DNA from: Burkholderiales bacterium
GTDB taxonomy: Bacteria; Pseudomonadota; Gammaproteobacteria; Burkholderiales; SG8-41
NCBI GenBank assembly: GCA_030683105.1
Contig: JAUXMZ010000069.1
Location: 21,094-85,093 of the forward strand
DNA length: 64,000 nucleotides
Direction: 5' to 3'
The notes under the pieces are model-generated. The model saw only the letters and a program-made list of their open reading frames with translations. It was not told where the DNA came from and ran no database searches. Positions within the stretch are counted from its first letter, which is position 1. Every line of letters starts with the position of its first letter. Below are positions 55,433 to 64,000 of the stretch, piece after piece. Position numbers and translations under genes: made by a program.

Positions 55433-55839
55433 AAGCGCTCGATACCAACATCCTGGTCCGTTACTACACTCAGCACGATCCGCGCCAGGCCAAGATCGCG
55501 CTGCGCATCCTCAAAGAGGAAGAAGCGCTATTCGTGCCTCGTACGGTGCTGATTGAGCTTTATTTCGTGCTGCGCTACGGGAAGCAATATCACTTCGAGC
55601 CGGCGCAAATCAACGCCGTGCTGCAGCACCTGGTGGGGCTAGTCAACGTCACCATCGAGCAGGCAGACGCCGTGGAAACAGCATTGCGATATCACCAGCA
55701 GGGGATAGACTTCGCTGACGCGCTGCACCTCGCATCCTCGCAACATTGCAGCGCGCTGCTCACGTTTGATGACAGGAAATTCGCACGCCGCGCCAGACGG
55801 CTCGGCCTGAAACCGGCGGTTACCGTGCCGTCTGCCTGA
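55429..55839 (+). CDS. VapC-type PIN-domain toxin
   Basis: A 136-residue PIN ribonuclease with acidic residues in MKALDTNILVRYYTQ, TVLIELYFVLR, GIDFADALHLASS and LLTFDDRKFARRA, all present. It pairs with the upstream AbrB-type antitoxin and belongs to the group usually paired with that fold. It ends 18 bases before a CTCTGTG repeat arm. Confidence 0.93.
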   Translation: MKALDTNILVRYYTQHDPRQAKIALRILKEEEALFVPRTVLIELYFVLRYGKQYHFEPAQINAVLQHLVGLVNVTIEQADAVETALRYHQQGIDFADALHLASSQHCSALLTFDDRKFARRARRLGLKPAVTVPSA

Positions 55840-55856
55840 GATTCAAGCCACGCTTT

Positions 55857-55887
55857 TCTCTCTGTGAACTCTGTGCTCTCTGTGGCT
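55857..55887. repeat. CTCTGTG repeat arm, 3' side of the aldo/keto reductase (locus 3)
   Basis: Three CTCTGTGnn units with 9-base period. It faces the CACAGAG arm at 56920 across the reductase gene. Confidence 0.85.
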
Positions 55888-55900
55888 AAAATTTTTCGGA

Positions 55901-56890
55901 TTAAATCCCCAGCGCCTTCATCTGTTTCTCCGGATAGCGCGTGCCGGCGGTCACGCCGAGCGGAAACGCTTTTTTGAGCGTCTCGATTTCTGCGCTGCTC
56001 AACTTGACGTCGATGGCCGCGCAGTTCTGCTCCAGATACTTGCGGCGCTTGGTGCCGGGAATCGGGATGATGTCCTCGCCCTGCGCCAATACCCACGCCA
56101 GCGCGACCTGGGCCGGCGTGCATTGCTTCGCCGCGGCTATGTCTTCGATGGTCTTGAGTAACTCATTGTTTTTCTTGATGTTTTCAGGATCGAAGCGCGG
56201 GTGGTCGCGGCGCCGGTCTTTCGGCAGCAGGGCATCCAGCGTCTTGATGGTCGCCGTCAGAAAACCGCGGCCCAGTGGCGCATAGGCCATGAATGCAATC
56301 CCCAGTTCGCGGCACGCCGGCAGCACGTCGTTCTCGACATCGCGGCTCCACAGCGAGTACTCGGTCTCGACCGCCGCAATCGGATGCACTTTGTGCGCGC
56401 GGCGCAGGGTGTCCGGTCCGGCTTCCGACAGCACCAGATGGCGCACCTTGCCCTGCTCGACCAGGCGCTTCATCGCGCCCACCGTGTCCTCGATCGGCAC
56501 CTTGGCATCGACGCGATGCAGGCCGTAGATATCGATCACATCGACACCGAGCCGCTTCAGGCTTTTATCGCACGCCATCGGCACGTAATCGGGGTGCCCA
56601 CCCGACAATCCCTCGGGCACGCCGCCGCCCAGGCCGACATTGCCAAACTTGGTGCCGATCAGCACCTTGTCGCGCCGACCCTTGATCGCCTTGCCGACCA
56701 ACTCCTCGTTGACGCCACTACCGTAAGCGTCGGAGGTCACCAGCAGATTGGCGCCGAGTTCGATCGCGCGGTGCATGGTCGCGATCGATTCCTCATCATT
56801 GGGCTCGCCGTAGCTGATGGACATGCCCATGCAGCCGAGTCCGAGTGCTGGGACATCCGGTCCGTTCTTGCCTAATTTTCGTTTTTGCAT
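55901..56890 (-). CDS. aldo/keto reductase
   Basis: NADPH-dependent oxidoreductase, 329 residues, close to the AKR13/YakC-type group. It opens with [20 protein letters not shown] and has catalytic Asp and Tyr in [15 protein letters not shown] (Asp-x-x-Tyr). Lys follows in [10 protein letters not shown] and His in IYGLHRVD. The C-terminal NADPH site is [15 protein letters not shown]. Substrate is unknown. CACAGAG repeats flank the gene on both sides. A part of it is duplicated at 54770, and a tail remnant lies at 47757. Confidence 0.93.
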   Translation of the reverse strand: MQKRKLGKNGPDVPALGLGCMGMSISYGEPNDEESIATMHRAIELGANLLVTSDAYGSGVNEELVGKAIKGRRDKVLIGTKFGNVGLGGGVPEGLSGGHPDYVPMACDKSLKRLGVDVIDIYGLHRVDAKVPIEDTVGAMKRLVEQGKVRHLVLSEAGPDTLRRAHKVHPIAAVETEYSLWSRDVENDVLPACRELGIAFMAYAPLGRGFLTATIKTLDALLPKDRRRDHPRFDPENIKKNNELLKTIEDIAAAKQCTPAQVALAWVLAQGEDIIPIPGTKRRKYLEQNCAAIDVKLSSAEIETLKKAFPLGVTAGTRYPEKQMKALGI

Positions 56891-56919
56891 GCTTTCCTCC
56901 TGAATAAACTACTTGTTAA

Positions 56920-57018
56920 GCCACAGAGACCACAGAGATCACAGAGAAATGCCCAGCAACGCCAAGCCTATGGAACGCCGTCCTGGTTTTCCTCTGTGGT
57001 CTCTGTGATCTCTGTGGC
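56920..57018. repeat. CACAGAG inverted repeat pair (locus 4)
   Basis: The left arm 56920-56947 has CACAGAGnn units; the right arm 56990-57018 has CTCTGTGnn units. The 42-base loop is shorter than at locus 1. It lies between the reductase start and the fumarylacetoacetase-family stop. Confidence 0.87.
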
Positions 57019-57042
57019 TAATGCCTTTGCAAATGTCCTTAT

Positions 57043-57732
57043 TTATTTCGCGTAAGTCACGGTCAGGTCGCCCACGCCGTCCACATGTCCTTCCAGTTTG
57101 TCGCCGCGCTTGACCGGGCCGACGCCCGCCGGGGTGCCGGACATGATGACATCGCCGGGCTGCAGCGTGATGAGCTTGGACAGGTAAGAAATCATTTCCG
57201 GCACGTTCCAGATCATGTCGGCGAGATCGCCCTTCTGCTTCACCTCGCCGTTGACCTTGACCCAGATCGCGCCTTTGGCAGGATGGCCGATCATCGCCGC
57301 CGGGTTGAGCGCGGTGCACGGCGCGGAATTGTCGAATGCTTTGCCCATTTCCCACGGACGGCCCATTTTCTTGGCTTCGCCCTGGATGTCGCGGCGCGTC
57401 ATGTCGAGCCCCACACCGTAGCCGAACACGTGATCGAGCGCTTTTTCCACCGGAATGTCGGCGCCGCCCTTGCCGATGGCCACGATCATTTCAATTTCGT
57501 GGTGCAGATCCTTGGTCACCTGCGGGTAAGGGATGGTGGCATTGTTCTGCACGATGGCATCGGCCGGTTTCATGAAGAAAAATGGCGGCTCGCGGTCCGG
57601 GTCGTGGCCCATTTCGCGCGCATGCTCGGCATAGTTGCGGCCGACGCAGTAAATGCGCCCGACCGGAAACGTCTTGTTGCTCTCGGCCACCGGCAGCACC
57701 GGGGTTTTGGGGAAATCGATTGCGTAATCCAT
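57043..57732 (-). CDS. fumarylacetoacetate hydrolase-family protein
   Basis: A 229-residue FAH-fold protein. It has IYCVGRNYAEHAREMG, PFFFMKPADAIVQNN, the metal motif DLHHEIEMIVAIGKGGADI (Glu-x-Glu), and the GLDMTRRDIQ and IMSGTPAGVGPV segments. Relatives are acylpyruvate hydrolases or oxaloacetate decarboxylases; the true substrate is unknown. It may be co-transcribed with the aldo/keto reductase downstream. Confidence 0.93.
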   Translation of the reverse strand: MDYAIDFPKTPVLPVAESNKTFPVGRIYCVGRNYAEHAREMGHDPDREPPFFFMKPADAIVQNNATIPYPQVTKDLHHEIEMIVAIGKGGADIPVEKALDHVFGYGVGLDMTRRDIQGEAKKMGRPWEMGKAFDNSAPCTALNPAAMIGHPAKGAIWVKVNGEVKQKGDLADMIWNVPEMISYLSKLITLQPGDVIMSGTPAGVGPVKRGDKLEGHVDGVGDLTVTYAK

Positions 57733-57777
57733 TGCACTTTTCCTTGTTGTTAAAGAGTCCCTGAAAGCCCATAAAAA

Positions 57778-57975
57778 GATCAGCCGCCGATGAATTCACT
57801 TTAATACCCGCTTGACGGGTACGCCGATACACGCCGATGAACCATCGTCAAAAACTTCCGCCATCAATTCTATATTTTAATGCGTAAAATCAACGCGTTA
57901 TATTATGTATCCGCATCATGGGAACTTGGAGTTTTGGATTTTTATCGGCGTTCATCGGCGGCTAATTTACTCGAT
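57778..57975. repeat. ATCGGCGG/CCGCCGAT repeats and hairpin element
   Basis: The left block (57780-57840) contains AGCCGCCGATGAATTCA, a TACCCGCTTGACGGGTA hairpin and CGCCGATACACGCCGATGAA. The right block (57942-57964) is TATCGGCGTTCATCGGCGGC in reverse. The hairpin is a fourth copy of the family seen at 35226, 37515 and 46903. Confidence 0.75.
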
Positions 57976-57988
57976 TTTATAACGTGCC

Positions 57989-59278
57989 CTACGATTGAAA
58001 TTCGAGAACATCGAAACCACAATTGCGATCCAGCAGGTAAATCAGCCCGCGCGCATCGACGTCGACGTCGTTGCTTTGCGGACTGGCGAATCCGCCGCAG
58101 GGCTCGGGAATGAACCAGCCGGTTTCCCGCGGCATGCAGGGGTCGCTGATGTCGATTGCGCGCAGTCCTCCGGCGAACCAGGTGCAGAATACCCGCGTGT
58201 CGCTCATGTGCTCCTGGAACTGGTGACAGCCGAAGCGCCCCCCCGGCGTGCGGCTCCACGGGGAATCCAGTTCGCTGACGTGGAACTGTCCGATCGGGTG
58301 GATGCGGGCGAGATCGGTCACGTCGAAGACCCACATGCAGGCATGCGGCTGGCCATGATGATGTTCGTGCTCCTCGTCCGTCACCAGCGCGACTTCGCGC
58401 CCGCCCACCTTGAACGGCACCTTGAACACGGTATGGGTGGGCTCGAGATACAGCGGATGATAGTTGTAGGCGCCGACCGTGCGCGGTTTCGTGATATCCG
58501 AAACATCGATCACGCGCAAACCGGCCTGCCAGCAGCCAGCCCACAGTTTGTCGCCCTCGCGCAGCGTGTGGTGCAACCGGTAATCCTGGCCGGACCAGGT
58601 CGGTTGCTCGCCGCCGGCAATGTGCTGGCCCGGCACCCACCAGCGCGACACCTCAATCGGGCGCTGCGGATCCTGCAAATCGTAAATGACCAGGAGATTG
58701 CCGAGATAACCGTCCATCTCGGTCGAAATATAGGCATAGCGCTGATCGGCATCAAAACGATGCACGCCGACGCCGCCGGTCTTCTGATGTGTGAGCAACC
58801 GCGGCTTTGCGGGATTTGAAATATCCCAGACCTTGAACCCGCCTTCTGCATAACCGCTCGCCAATTCGGCTTCCAGCGGCGCAAGTTCCGCCTCCGCGAC
58901 GCCGAGTTTTGCCGCGACTTCCTGTTGCGACGGCGCGCGGCCCGTTGCCTGTTGCAATTCGGCGCGCGCCGCCAGCATGCGTTGCGCCTTGCGCACCACG
59001 CGGCGGTTGTTGTGTTCGACGTTGGTGATCATGATGTCGCCGTTGACGCGCACCTTGTGAGTATGCGAGCGATCGTGATCGAGGTTGATTTGCGCGACGA
59101 TGCGCGGCTGGCGCGGATCCGATATATCCAGGATGGTGGTGCCGTACGGCGGCCTCATGTGGCCGACGAAAGCGTGATGGCCCTGCACCACGACCTGCCC
59201 GCCTCCGGGCAAATCGAGATGCGAGAGCCGCCTGATGTTATGGCTGAGTCGGGCAGAACCGCTTTTTGTAGCGTTCAT
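57989..59278 (-). CDS. LVIVD-repeat beta-propeller protein
   Basis: A 429-residue protein with repeated blades of the pattern GTTILDISDPRQPRIVAQI, GGFKVWDISNPAKPRLL, GLRVIDVSDITKPRTVGAYN and GLRAIDISDPCMPRETGWF: LVIVD repeats folding as a propeller. No signal peptide is seen, so it may be cytoplasmic. Residues about 100-150 form an alpha-helical insertion (KAQRMLAARAELQQATGR, APSQQEVAAKLGVAEAEL) that resembles sigma-factor region 3 helices and interrupts the blades. Function is unknown. The ATG at 59278 was preferred to in-frame codons upstream. Confidence 0.82.
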   Translation of the reverse strand: MNATKSGSARLSHNIRRLSHLDLPGGGQVVVQGHHAFVGHMRPPYGTTILDISDPRQPRIVAQINLDHDRSHTHKVRVNGDIMITNVEHNNRRVVRKAQRMLAARAELQQATGRAPSQQEVAAKLGVAEAELAPLEAELASGYAEGGFKVWDISNPAKPRLLTHQKTGGVGVHRFDADQRYAYISTEMDGYLGNLLVIYDLQDPQRPIEVSRWWVPGQHIAGGEQPTWSGQDYRLHHTLREGDKLWAGCWQAGLRVIDVSDITKPRTVGAYNYHPLYLEPTHTVFKVPFKVGGREVALVTDEEHEHHHGQPHACMWVFDVTDLARIHPIGQFHVSELDSPWSRTPGGRFGCHQFQEHMSDTRVFCTWFAGGLRAIDISDPCMPRETGWFIPEPCGGFASPQSNDVDVDARGLIYLLDRNCGFDVLEFQS

Positions 59279-59514
59279 ATTGCGAAACCGGGACCGGGAT
59301 TTATTGGGGAAGCCACACACAGCACCCTGGCGGGCGCCAACTCTTCCCGCGAATTATCAGTGATTGCACGCAGGTTGGTCAATTTTGCGGCCCACAACGG
59401 CCCCGGCCGTTTGGTTGCAGGCGATGAAGTCTAAATAGTGGACGACCCGCGCATGGCATGGCGGGGCGATGCCGATCCGCTATCATACGCACGCCATCCG
59501 CTTCCCCGCTTCCG

Positions 59515-59913
59515 ATGACCGAATCCGCCTCGTTAGTCACGCTGTTCACCAGCAGTTTCCTGGCCGCGACGCTGCTGCCGGGCGGCTCGGAGGCGGTGCT
59601 GTTCGGCGTGCTGAAATTTCACCCCCAGCAATTCTGGCCCGCGCTTGCCGTGGCGACTCTGGGCAATACGCTGGGCGGCATGTCGTCTTATCTGATCGGC
59701 TGCATTATTCCCCAGACCAAACCGCTCAAGGGACTCGCCACCCTGCGGAAGTACGGCAGCGCCATGCTGCTGCTGGCATGGGTGCCTGTCGTCGGCGATC
59801 CGCTGTGCGTCGCCGCCGGCTGGCTGCGGCTCAATCCGTGGTTATCGGCGCTGTTTATCGCCGTCGGCAAGTTTGCGCGGTATTGGGTGATAGCCACAAT
59901 AACAGTTGCGTAA
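59515..59913 (+). CDS. YqaA-type VTT/DedA-family membrane protein
   Basis: A 132-residue inner-membrane protein with about four helices: LVTLFTSSFLAATLLPGGSE, VATLGNTLGGMSSYLIG, WVPVVGDPLCVAAGWLRL and the last segment FIAVGKFARYWVIATITVA. The GDP-x-C/AG loop is typical of YqaA. It may act in lipid scrambling like other VTT proteins. The stop codon TAA lies in the first heptad of a downstream repeat. Confidence 0.88.
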   Translation: MTESASLVTLFTSSFLAATLLPGGSEAVLFGVLKFHPQQFWPALAVATLGNTLGGMSSYLIGCIIPQTKPLKGLATLRKYGSAMLLLAWVPVVGDPLCVAAGWLRLNPWLSALFIAVGKFARYWVIATITVA

Positions 59914-59976
59914 GCGGTGCGCGGTACAGGCGAACTGACTCGAAGCGCTTCAATCGGCTTACCGCTCACGCATGCA
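59910..59976. repeat. 7-base-period inverted repeat after the YqaA-type gene
   Basis: The left arm is GTAAGCG, GTGCGCG, GTACAGG (59910-59931); the right arm is CGGCTTA, CCGCTCA, CGCATGC (59954-59976). The YqaA stop codon is inside the left arm. Its sequence resembles the locus at 39735. Confidence 0.75.
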
Positions 59977-60025
59977 TGCTGCTCTGCAGTAGAATCAACT
60001 TCTTACGTGCATTGCCCGAGCTGAT

Positions 60026-63000
60026 ATGACCGCCCGCCTGCGGGAAATTCCCTACAACTACACTTCGTTCGCGGATCGCGAGATCGTGATCCGCCTGCTC
60101 GGCGCGCCGCTGTGGGACGTCCTCAACGAGCTCAGAAGCCAGCGCCGCACCGGCCGCTCGGCGAAAATGCTCTACGAGGTGCTGGGCGACATCTGGGTGG
60201 TGTCGCGCAACCCTTACATCGAGGACGATTTACTGGCCCACCGCAAACGGCGCGCGGCGCTGATTGCCGGCATGCGCGCGCGTCTCGACGAGATCGAAGC
60301 GCGGCGCCGTAATCTCGACCCCCGGGTCACCGAACTTCTGAAGGCTGCCCGCGCCGCGGTCGGCGCCTTCGAATCCGGGTGCGAGGAAACACTCAGGCTG
60401 CGACGCAAGGCGTTAAGCCGGCTCGCGCGCGTCACGCGTCGCGACAACATCCAGTTCGACGGCCTGGCGCGCGTGTCGCACGTCACCGACGCCACCGACT
60501 GGCGCGTCGAATATCCGTTCGTCGTCCTCCATCCCGATACCCAGGATGAGATCGCTCACATCGTCAAGGCGTGCATTGAACTCGGGCTCACCATCATTCC
60601 GCGCGGCGGCGGCACCGGCTACACCGGCGGCGCGATCCCGCTCACCAAATTCTCCGCCGTGATCAATACCGAGAAGCTTGATGAGCTGAACGCCATCGAA
60701 CAGGTCACGCTGCCCGGCCTGAGCCGTCCGGTGGCGACCCTGCGTTGCGGTGCGGGCGTGGTGACGCGGCGCGCGATAGTGGCTGCCGAAGCGGCCGGCC
60801 TGGTGTTCGCCTGCGATCCGACCTCGGCCGACGCCTCGTGCATCGGCGGCAATGTCGCGATGAACGCGGGCGGCAAGAAAGCCGTGCTGTGGGGCACCGC
60901 GGTCGATAACCTCGCGTCCTGGAAAATGGTGACCCCGGACGCCGGATGGATGCTAATCGAGCGCCTCGATCACAACCTCGGCAAAATCCACGACGCAGGC
61001 ATCGCGCGTTTCCGCATCACGCGTTACGCAATCGACGGCAAGACACCGCGCGGCGAGCCGGAGATACTTGAAATCCCGGGGTCGCAGTTCCGCAAAACCG
61101 GGCTCGGCAAGGATGTCACCGACAAATTCCTCGGCGGATTACCTGGCATACAAAAAGAAGGCTGCGACGGCCTCATTACGGAGGCGACGTTCATCCTGCA
61201 TCGCATGCCGCCGGCCATCCGCACTGTGTGCCTCGAATTCTTTGGCGAAGTGCGCGAGGCCGTACCCTCCATCGTCGAGATCAAGCGCTACCTCGAGGCG
61301 CATCCACAGGTCATGCTTGCCGGACTCGAGCATCTTGACGAGCGTTATATCAAAGCGGTGGGTTACGCCACCAAGGCGCGCCGCGCCGGCCGGCCGAAAA
61401 TGGTGCTGGTCGGCGACATCGTCGGTGACGACGAGGATGCGGTGGCCGCTGCGGCCTCGCACGTGGTGCGCATCGCCAACGCGCGCACCGGCGAAGGCTT
61501 CATCGCGGCCGGTGCCGAAGCGCGCAAAAAATTCTGGCTCGACCGCGCACGCACTGCAGCCATCTCCCGCCACACCAACGCGTTCAAAATCAACGAAGAC
61601 GTGGTCATCCCGCTCGAGCGCCTCGGCGACTATTCCGACGGCATCGAGCGCATCAATATCGAACTGTCGATCAAAAACAAGCTCAAGCTGCTCGCCGCAC
61701 TTGATGAATTTTTCATGAGCGATCTGCCGCTCTACCAGCACGAGGAGCCCGTATCGGCGGCCGAGCTGATCGGTGACCGCGTCGAGCGCGCGCGCAGCCT
61801 GATCGACGATACGCGCCGGCGCTGGCAATGGCTGCTCGATAATCTTGACGCCCCATTTAACAGTTTCAAGTTTCAGGTTTCAAGTTCCGAGTTGACACCC
61901 GAGACGGTATTTGATGCGCTTCAGGCCCACGTCATCCGGGTGTCGTGGAAAGCGGAAGTGCGCGCAATGCTCGCCGACATTTTCAGCGGCCGGGCGTTTC
62001 ACAAGGTGGTCGAGCAGATCGACGCCACCCACAAGTCGGTGCTGCGAGGGCGCGTGTTCGTGGCGCTGCACATGCACGCGGGCGACGGCAACGTTCACAC
62101 AAATATCCCAGTAAATTCAGATAATTACGAGATGCTGCAGGAAGCCACCCAGGCGGTGGCACGCATCATGCGCCTGGTGCAATCGCTCGACGGCGTGATT
62201 TCAGGCGAGCATGGGATAGGCATCACCAAGCTCGAGTTTCTCGACGCCGGGCAAATAGCGAGTTTCAGCGCCTACAAGAACAAAGTCGATCCCGACGGCC
62301 ATTTCAACAAAGGCAAACTGCTGCCAGGCGCCGATCTGGCCAACGCCTATACCCCCAGCTTCTCGCTGCTCGGTGCGGAAAGTCTGATCCTCGAACACTC
62401 TGACATCGGCGGCATTTCCGACTCGATCAAGGACTGTCTGCGCTGCGGCAAGTGCAAGCCGGTGTGCGCGACCCATGTGCCGCGCGCCAACCTGCTCTAC
62501 AGCCCGCGCAACAAAATCCTTGCCGCCAGCCTCCTGATCGAAGCCTTCCTCTATGAAGAGCAAACGCGGCGCGGCATCTCGCTCGAGCATTTCGATGAAT
62601 TCAGCGATGTCGCCGACCACTGCACGGTATGTCATAAATGCCTGAACCCGTGTCCGGTCGACATCGATTTCGGCGACGTATCGGTGGCGATGCGCAATTT
62701 CCTGCGCCGCAAGGGCAAGCGCAAATTCAATCCCGGTACTTTCGCCAGCATGTTTTTTCTGAACGCGACCGACCCGCGGACCATCAATCTCGTGCGCAAA
62801 GTCATGATCGAATGGGGTTACAAGGCGCAGCGTCTCGCGCACGGCGCCGCCCAGATGCTCGGCCTGGCGCAACAGCAGACTCAGCGCCCTCCGGCCACCG
62901 TCGGCAAGGCGCCGCTCAAAGCCCAGGTCATACACTTCATCAACAAGCCGATGCCGGGCGGGTTGCCCAAGCAAGCCTCGCGCGCGCTGCTCGATATCGA

Positions 63001-63841
63001 GGATGCGCGCATGGTGCCGGTGATACGCGACCCGCAGAAAGTCACTGAGGATTCCGACGCGGTGTTTTATTTTCCGGGCTGCGGTTCGGAACGGCTGTTC
63101 AGCCAGGTCGGCCTGGCGACCCAGGCGATGCTCTACGAAGTCGGCGCGCAGACCGTCCTGCCGCCGGGATATCTGTGCTGCGGTTATCCGCAGACGGCGG
63201 CCGGCGAAGCGGAAAAAGGCCGGGCCATCATCACCGCCAACAGAGTGCTGTTCCATCGCATCGCCCACACGCTCAACTACCTGGACATTAAAACGGTGAT
63301 CGTGTCCTGCGGCACCTGCATGGACCAGTTGCAGAAATACGAGTTCGACAAGATTTTCCCGGGATGCCGGCTGCTCGATATTCACGAGTACCTGATGGAA
63401 AAAGGGCTCAGCCTGGAGGGCGTCACCGGCGTGCGCTACATGTACCACGACCCCTGCCACACCCCAATGAAAACCTATCAGCCGCTGCAAGTCGTCAATC
63501 AGTTGATGGGTTCGGATGTGGCGCTCAACGACCGTTGCTGCGGCGAGTCGGGCACGTTGGCGGTGACCCGGCCCGACATTTCCACCCAGATCCGCTTTCG
63601 CAAGGAGCAGGAAATGCGCAAGGGCGCGGCAGATTTGCGCCAGGACAGCTTCAAAGGCGAGGTGAAGATCCTGACCTCCTGTCCGTCATGCCTGCAAGGC
63701 CTGGCCCGCTACGACGACGATGCCGGCACGCAGGCTGACTATATCGTGGTGGAAATGGCAAAACACCTGCTCGGCCCGGACTGGATGGCCCGCTATGTGG
63801 CCAAAGCCAACAACGGCGGCATTGAACGCGTTCTACTATGA
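60026..63841 (+). CDS. DUF3683 FAD-binding oxidase / iron-sulfur fusion protein
   Basis: A 1271-residue fusion. An N-terminal DUF3683 region (residues 1-150) is followed by a D-lactate/glycolate-oxidase-type FAD domain (about 160-760: [67 protein letters not shown]). Two 4Fe-4S motifs follow ([16 protein letters not shown] near 803; [17 protein letters not shown] near 868), then two CCG domains ([12 protein letters not shown] with [14 protein letters not shown] with CCGESGTLA). It likely passes electrons from a 2-hydroxy acid to quinone. A heptad repeat is inserted at about residue 613-623. Confidence 0.93.
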   Translation: MTARLREIPYNYTSFADREIVIRLLGAPLWDVLNELRSQRRTGRSAKMLYEVLGDIWVVSRNPYIEDDLLAHRKRRAALIAGMRARLDEIEARRRNLDPRVTELLKAARAAVGAFESGCEETLRLRRKALSRLARVTRRDNIQFDGLARVSHVTDATDWRVEYPFVVLHPDTQDEIAHIVKACIELGLTIIPRGGGTGYTGGAIPLTKFSAVINTEKLDELNAIEQVTLPGLSRPVATLRCGAGVVTRRAIVAAEAAGLVFACDPTSADASCIGGNVAMNAGGKKAVLWGTAVDNLASWKMVTPDAGWMLIERLDHNLGKIHDAGIARFRITRYAIDGKTPRGEPEILEIPGSQFRKTGLGKDVTDKFLGGLPGIQKEGCDGLITEATFILHRMPPAIRTVCLEFFGEVREAVPSIVEIKRYLEAHPQVMLAGLEHLDERYIKAVGYATKARRAGRPKMVLVGDIVGDDEDAVAAAASHVVRIANARTGEGFIAAGAEARKKFWLDRARTAAISRHTNAFKINEDVVIPLERLGDYSDGIERINIELSIKNKLKLLAALDEFFMSDLPLYQHEEPVSAAELIGDRVERARSLIDDTRRRWQWLLDNLDAPFNSFKFQVSSSELTPETVFDALQAHVIRVSWKAEVRAMLADIFSGRAFHKVVEQIDATHKSVLRGRVFVALHMHAGDGNVHTNIPVNSDNYEMLQEATQAVARIMRLVQSLDGVISGEHGIGITKLEFLDAGQIASFSAYKNKVDPDGHFNKGKLLPGADLANAYTPSFSLLGAESLILEHSDIGGISDSIKDCLRCGKCKPVCATHVPRANLLYSPRNKILAASLLIEAFLYEEQTRRGISLEHFDEFSDVADHCTVCHKCLNPCPVDIDFGDVSVAMRNFLRRKGKRKFNPGTFASMFFLNATDPRTINLVRKVMIEWGYKAQRLAHGAAQMLGLAQQQTQRPPATVGKAPLKAQVIHFINKPMPGGLPKQASRALLDIEDARMVPVIRDPQKVTEDSDAVFYFPGCGSERLFSQVGLATQAMLYEVGAQTVLPPGYLCCGYPQTAAGEAEKGRAIITANRVLFHRIAHTLNYLDIKTVIVSCGTCMDQLQKYEFDKIFPGCRLLDIHEYLMEKGLSLEGVTGVRYMYHDPCHTPMKTYQPLQVVNQLMGSDVALNDRCCGESGTLAVTRPDISTQIRFRKEQEMRKGAADLRQDSFKGEVKILTSCPSCLQGLARYDDDAGTQADYIVVEMAKHLLGPDWMARYVAKANNGGIERVLL
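61863..61894 (+). repeat. GTTTCAA heptads inserted in frame in the DUF3683 gene
   Basis: GTTTCAA, GTTTCAG, GTTTCAA, GTTCCGA encode [10 protein letters not shown] between two domains of the oxidase part. Similar GTTCCGG heptads lie at the window's right end. Confidence 0.75.
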
Positions 63842-63861
63842 AGCCCTTGGCTGCCGCCGCC

Positions 63862-63904
63862 CCTCTCCCCCGACCCCTCTCCCGCCCAGTCGGGAGAGGG
63901 GAGA
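63862..63904. repeat. CCCTCTCCC hairpin after the DUF3683 gene
   Basis: CCCCTCTCCC (twice) pairs with GGGAGAGGGG across GCCCAGTC. It lies between the gene's stop codon and a second copy of its C-terminal codons (63946-63972). Confidence 0.75.
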
Positions 63905-63945
63905 TTCGTGCTCCGTTCAAAATGCAAACGGAGTGTTTTCGGATG

Positions 63946-63972
63946 GGCGGCATTGAACGGGTGCTTTTATAG
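63946..63972 (+). pseudogene. second, diverged copy of the DUF3683 gene's last codons
   Basis: It encodes [12 protein letters not shown], as does 63815-63841, with five codon changes (stop included) and no amino-acid change. It is in frame with an ATG at 63922 ([16 protein letters not shown]), but a real gene is unlikely. Confidence 0.55.
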
Positions 63973-64000
63973 TTCAAGGTTCCGGGTTCCGGGTTCCGGG
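63973..64000 (+). repeat. GTTCCGG heptads at the right edge
   Basis: GTTCAAG followed by three GTTCCGG units with 7-base period run into the window edge. The partner arm, if any, is outside. Confidence 0.8.

Noticed and set aside
62201..63490. 429-codon minus-strand open frame opposite the DUF3683 gene
   Set aside because: It is antisense to a protein with intact iron-sulfur motifs; its composition (His/Arg/Val-rich) is typical of a shadow frame.
63720..63956. plus-strand small gene overlapping the end of the DUF3683 gene
   Set aside because: It overlaps the real gene in another frame and runs through the CCCTCTCCC hairpin; no ribosome site.

Overview
The window is about 60% GC chromosomal DNA from a Gram-negative bacterium, almost certainly a betaproteobacterium. 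Support comes from gene order and lineage-typical proteins: rpe-gph-trpE-trpG-trpD-trpC; miaB-ybeZ-ybeY-corC-lnt-glyQ-glyS-gmhB-plsC; lptM-lysA; rplM-rpsI; a Gram-negative porin of the betaproteobacterial type; and a 1271-residue DUF3683 oxidase/iron-sulfur fusion. No plasmid, phage or intact insertion sequence was seen. I cannot place it below class level.

Layout. 1-14.7 kb: a phosphate transporter (cut by the left edge) with its DUF47 partner, a DMT exporter, a lysine-tailed SWIB protein, two msrA genes for different compartments, a flavoprotein, tyrS, and a cell-wall block (M23 endopeptidase, anmK). It continues with erpA, a bactofilin, DUF6776, argC, rpsI/rplM, a YdcF protein and an OsmC protein. 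14.9-25.8 kb: coq7, the tryptophan operon with gph and rpe, apaG, mltA, a TonB-like protein, dsbC and a UbiH-family hydroxylase. 26.1-39.2 kb: tRNA-Met, then the long miaB-to-plsC housekeeping run, a YgjP-type metallopeptidase, lptM and lysA. 39.4-45.2 kb: a free-standing unit for a 19-residue lysine-rich peptide, an ECF sigma/anti-sigma pair, a dihydrolipoamide-dehydrogenase-like flavoprotein, a GxxExxY protein and mgtE. 45.2-57.7 kb: the accessory part, with a porin, three toxin-antitoxin modules, two tandem TPR/SPINDLY glycosyltransferases and a StrF-like glycosyltransferase. It also holds an aldo/keto reductase with a broken partial copy, and a fumarylacetoacetase-family hydrolase. 57.9-64 kb: an LVIVD-repeat protein, a YqaA-type membrane protein and the DUF3683 fusion enzyme.

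The most unusual property is the repeat landscape at gene borders. One class is made of short tandem arms with a strict 7-base period, usually in head-to-head inverted pairs, with a different unit sequence at each locus (14 sites listed). A second class has a 9-base period (CACAGAGnn). Smaller hairpin families and a 144-169 bp element in two inverted copies are also present. These repeats do more than fill spacers. They supply the stop codons of ybeY, the YqaA gene, the GxxExxY gene and the YgjP gene, and the start codon and Shine-Dalgarno of the YgjP gene. They surround the starts of corC and gmhB, and they are inserted in frame in lnt (twice) and in the DUF3683 gene.

The best candidates for something undescribed are this heptad system, the repeat-bracketed one-gene cassettes (GxxExxY and YgjP), and the lysine-rich micropeptide unit with its UUCG-capped leader hairpin and strong terminator.
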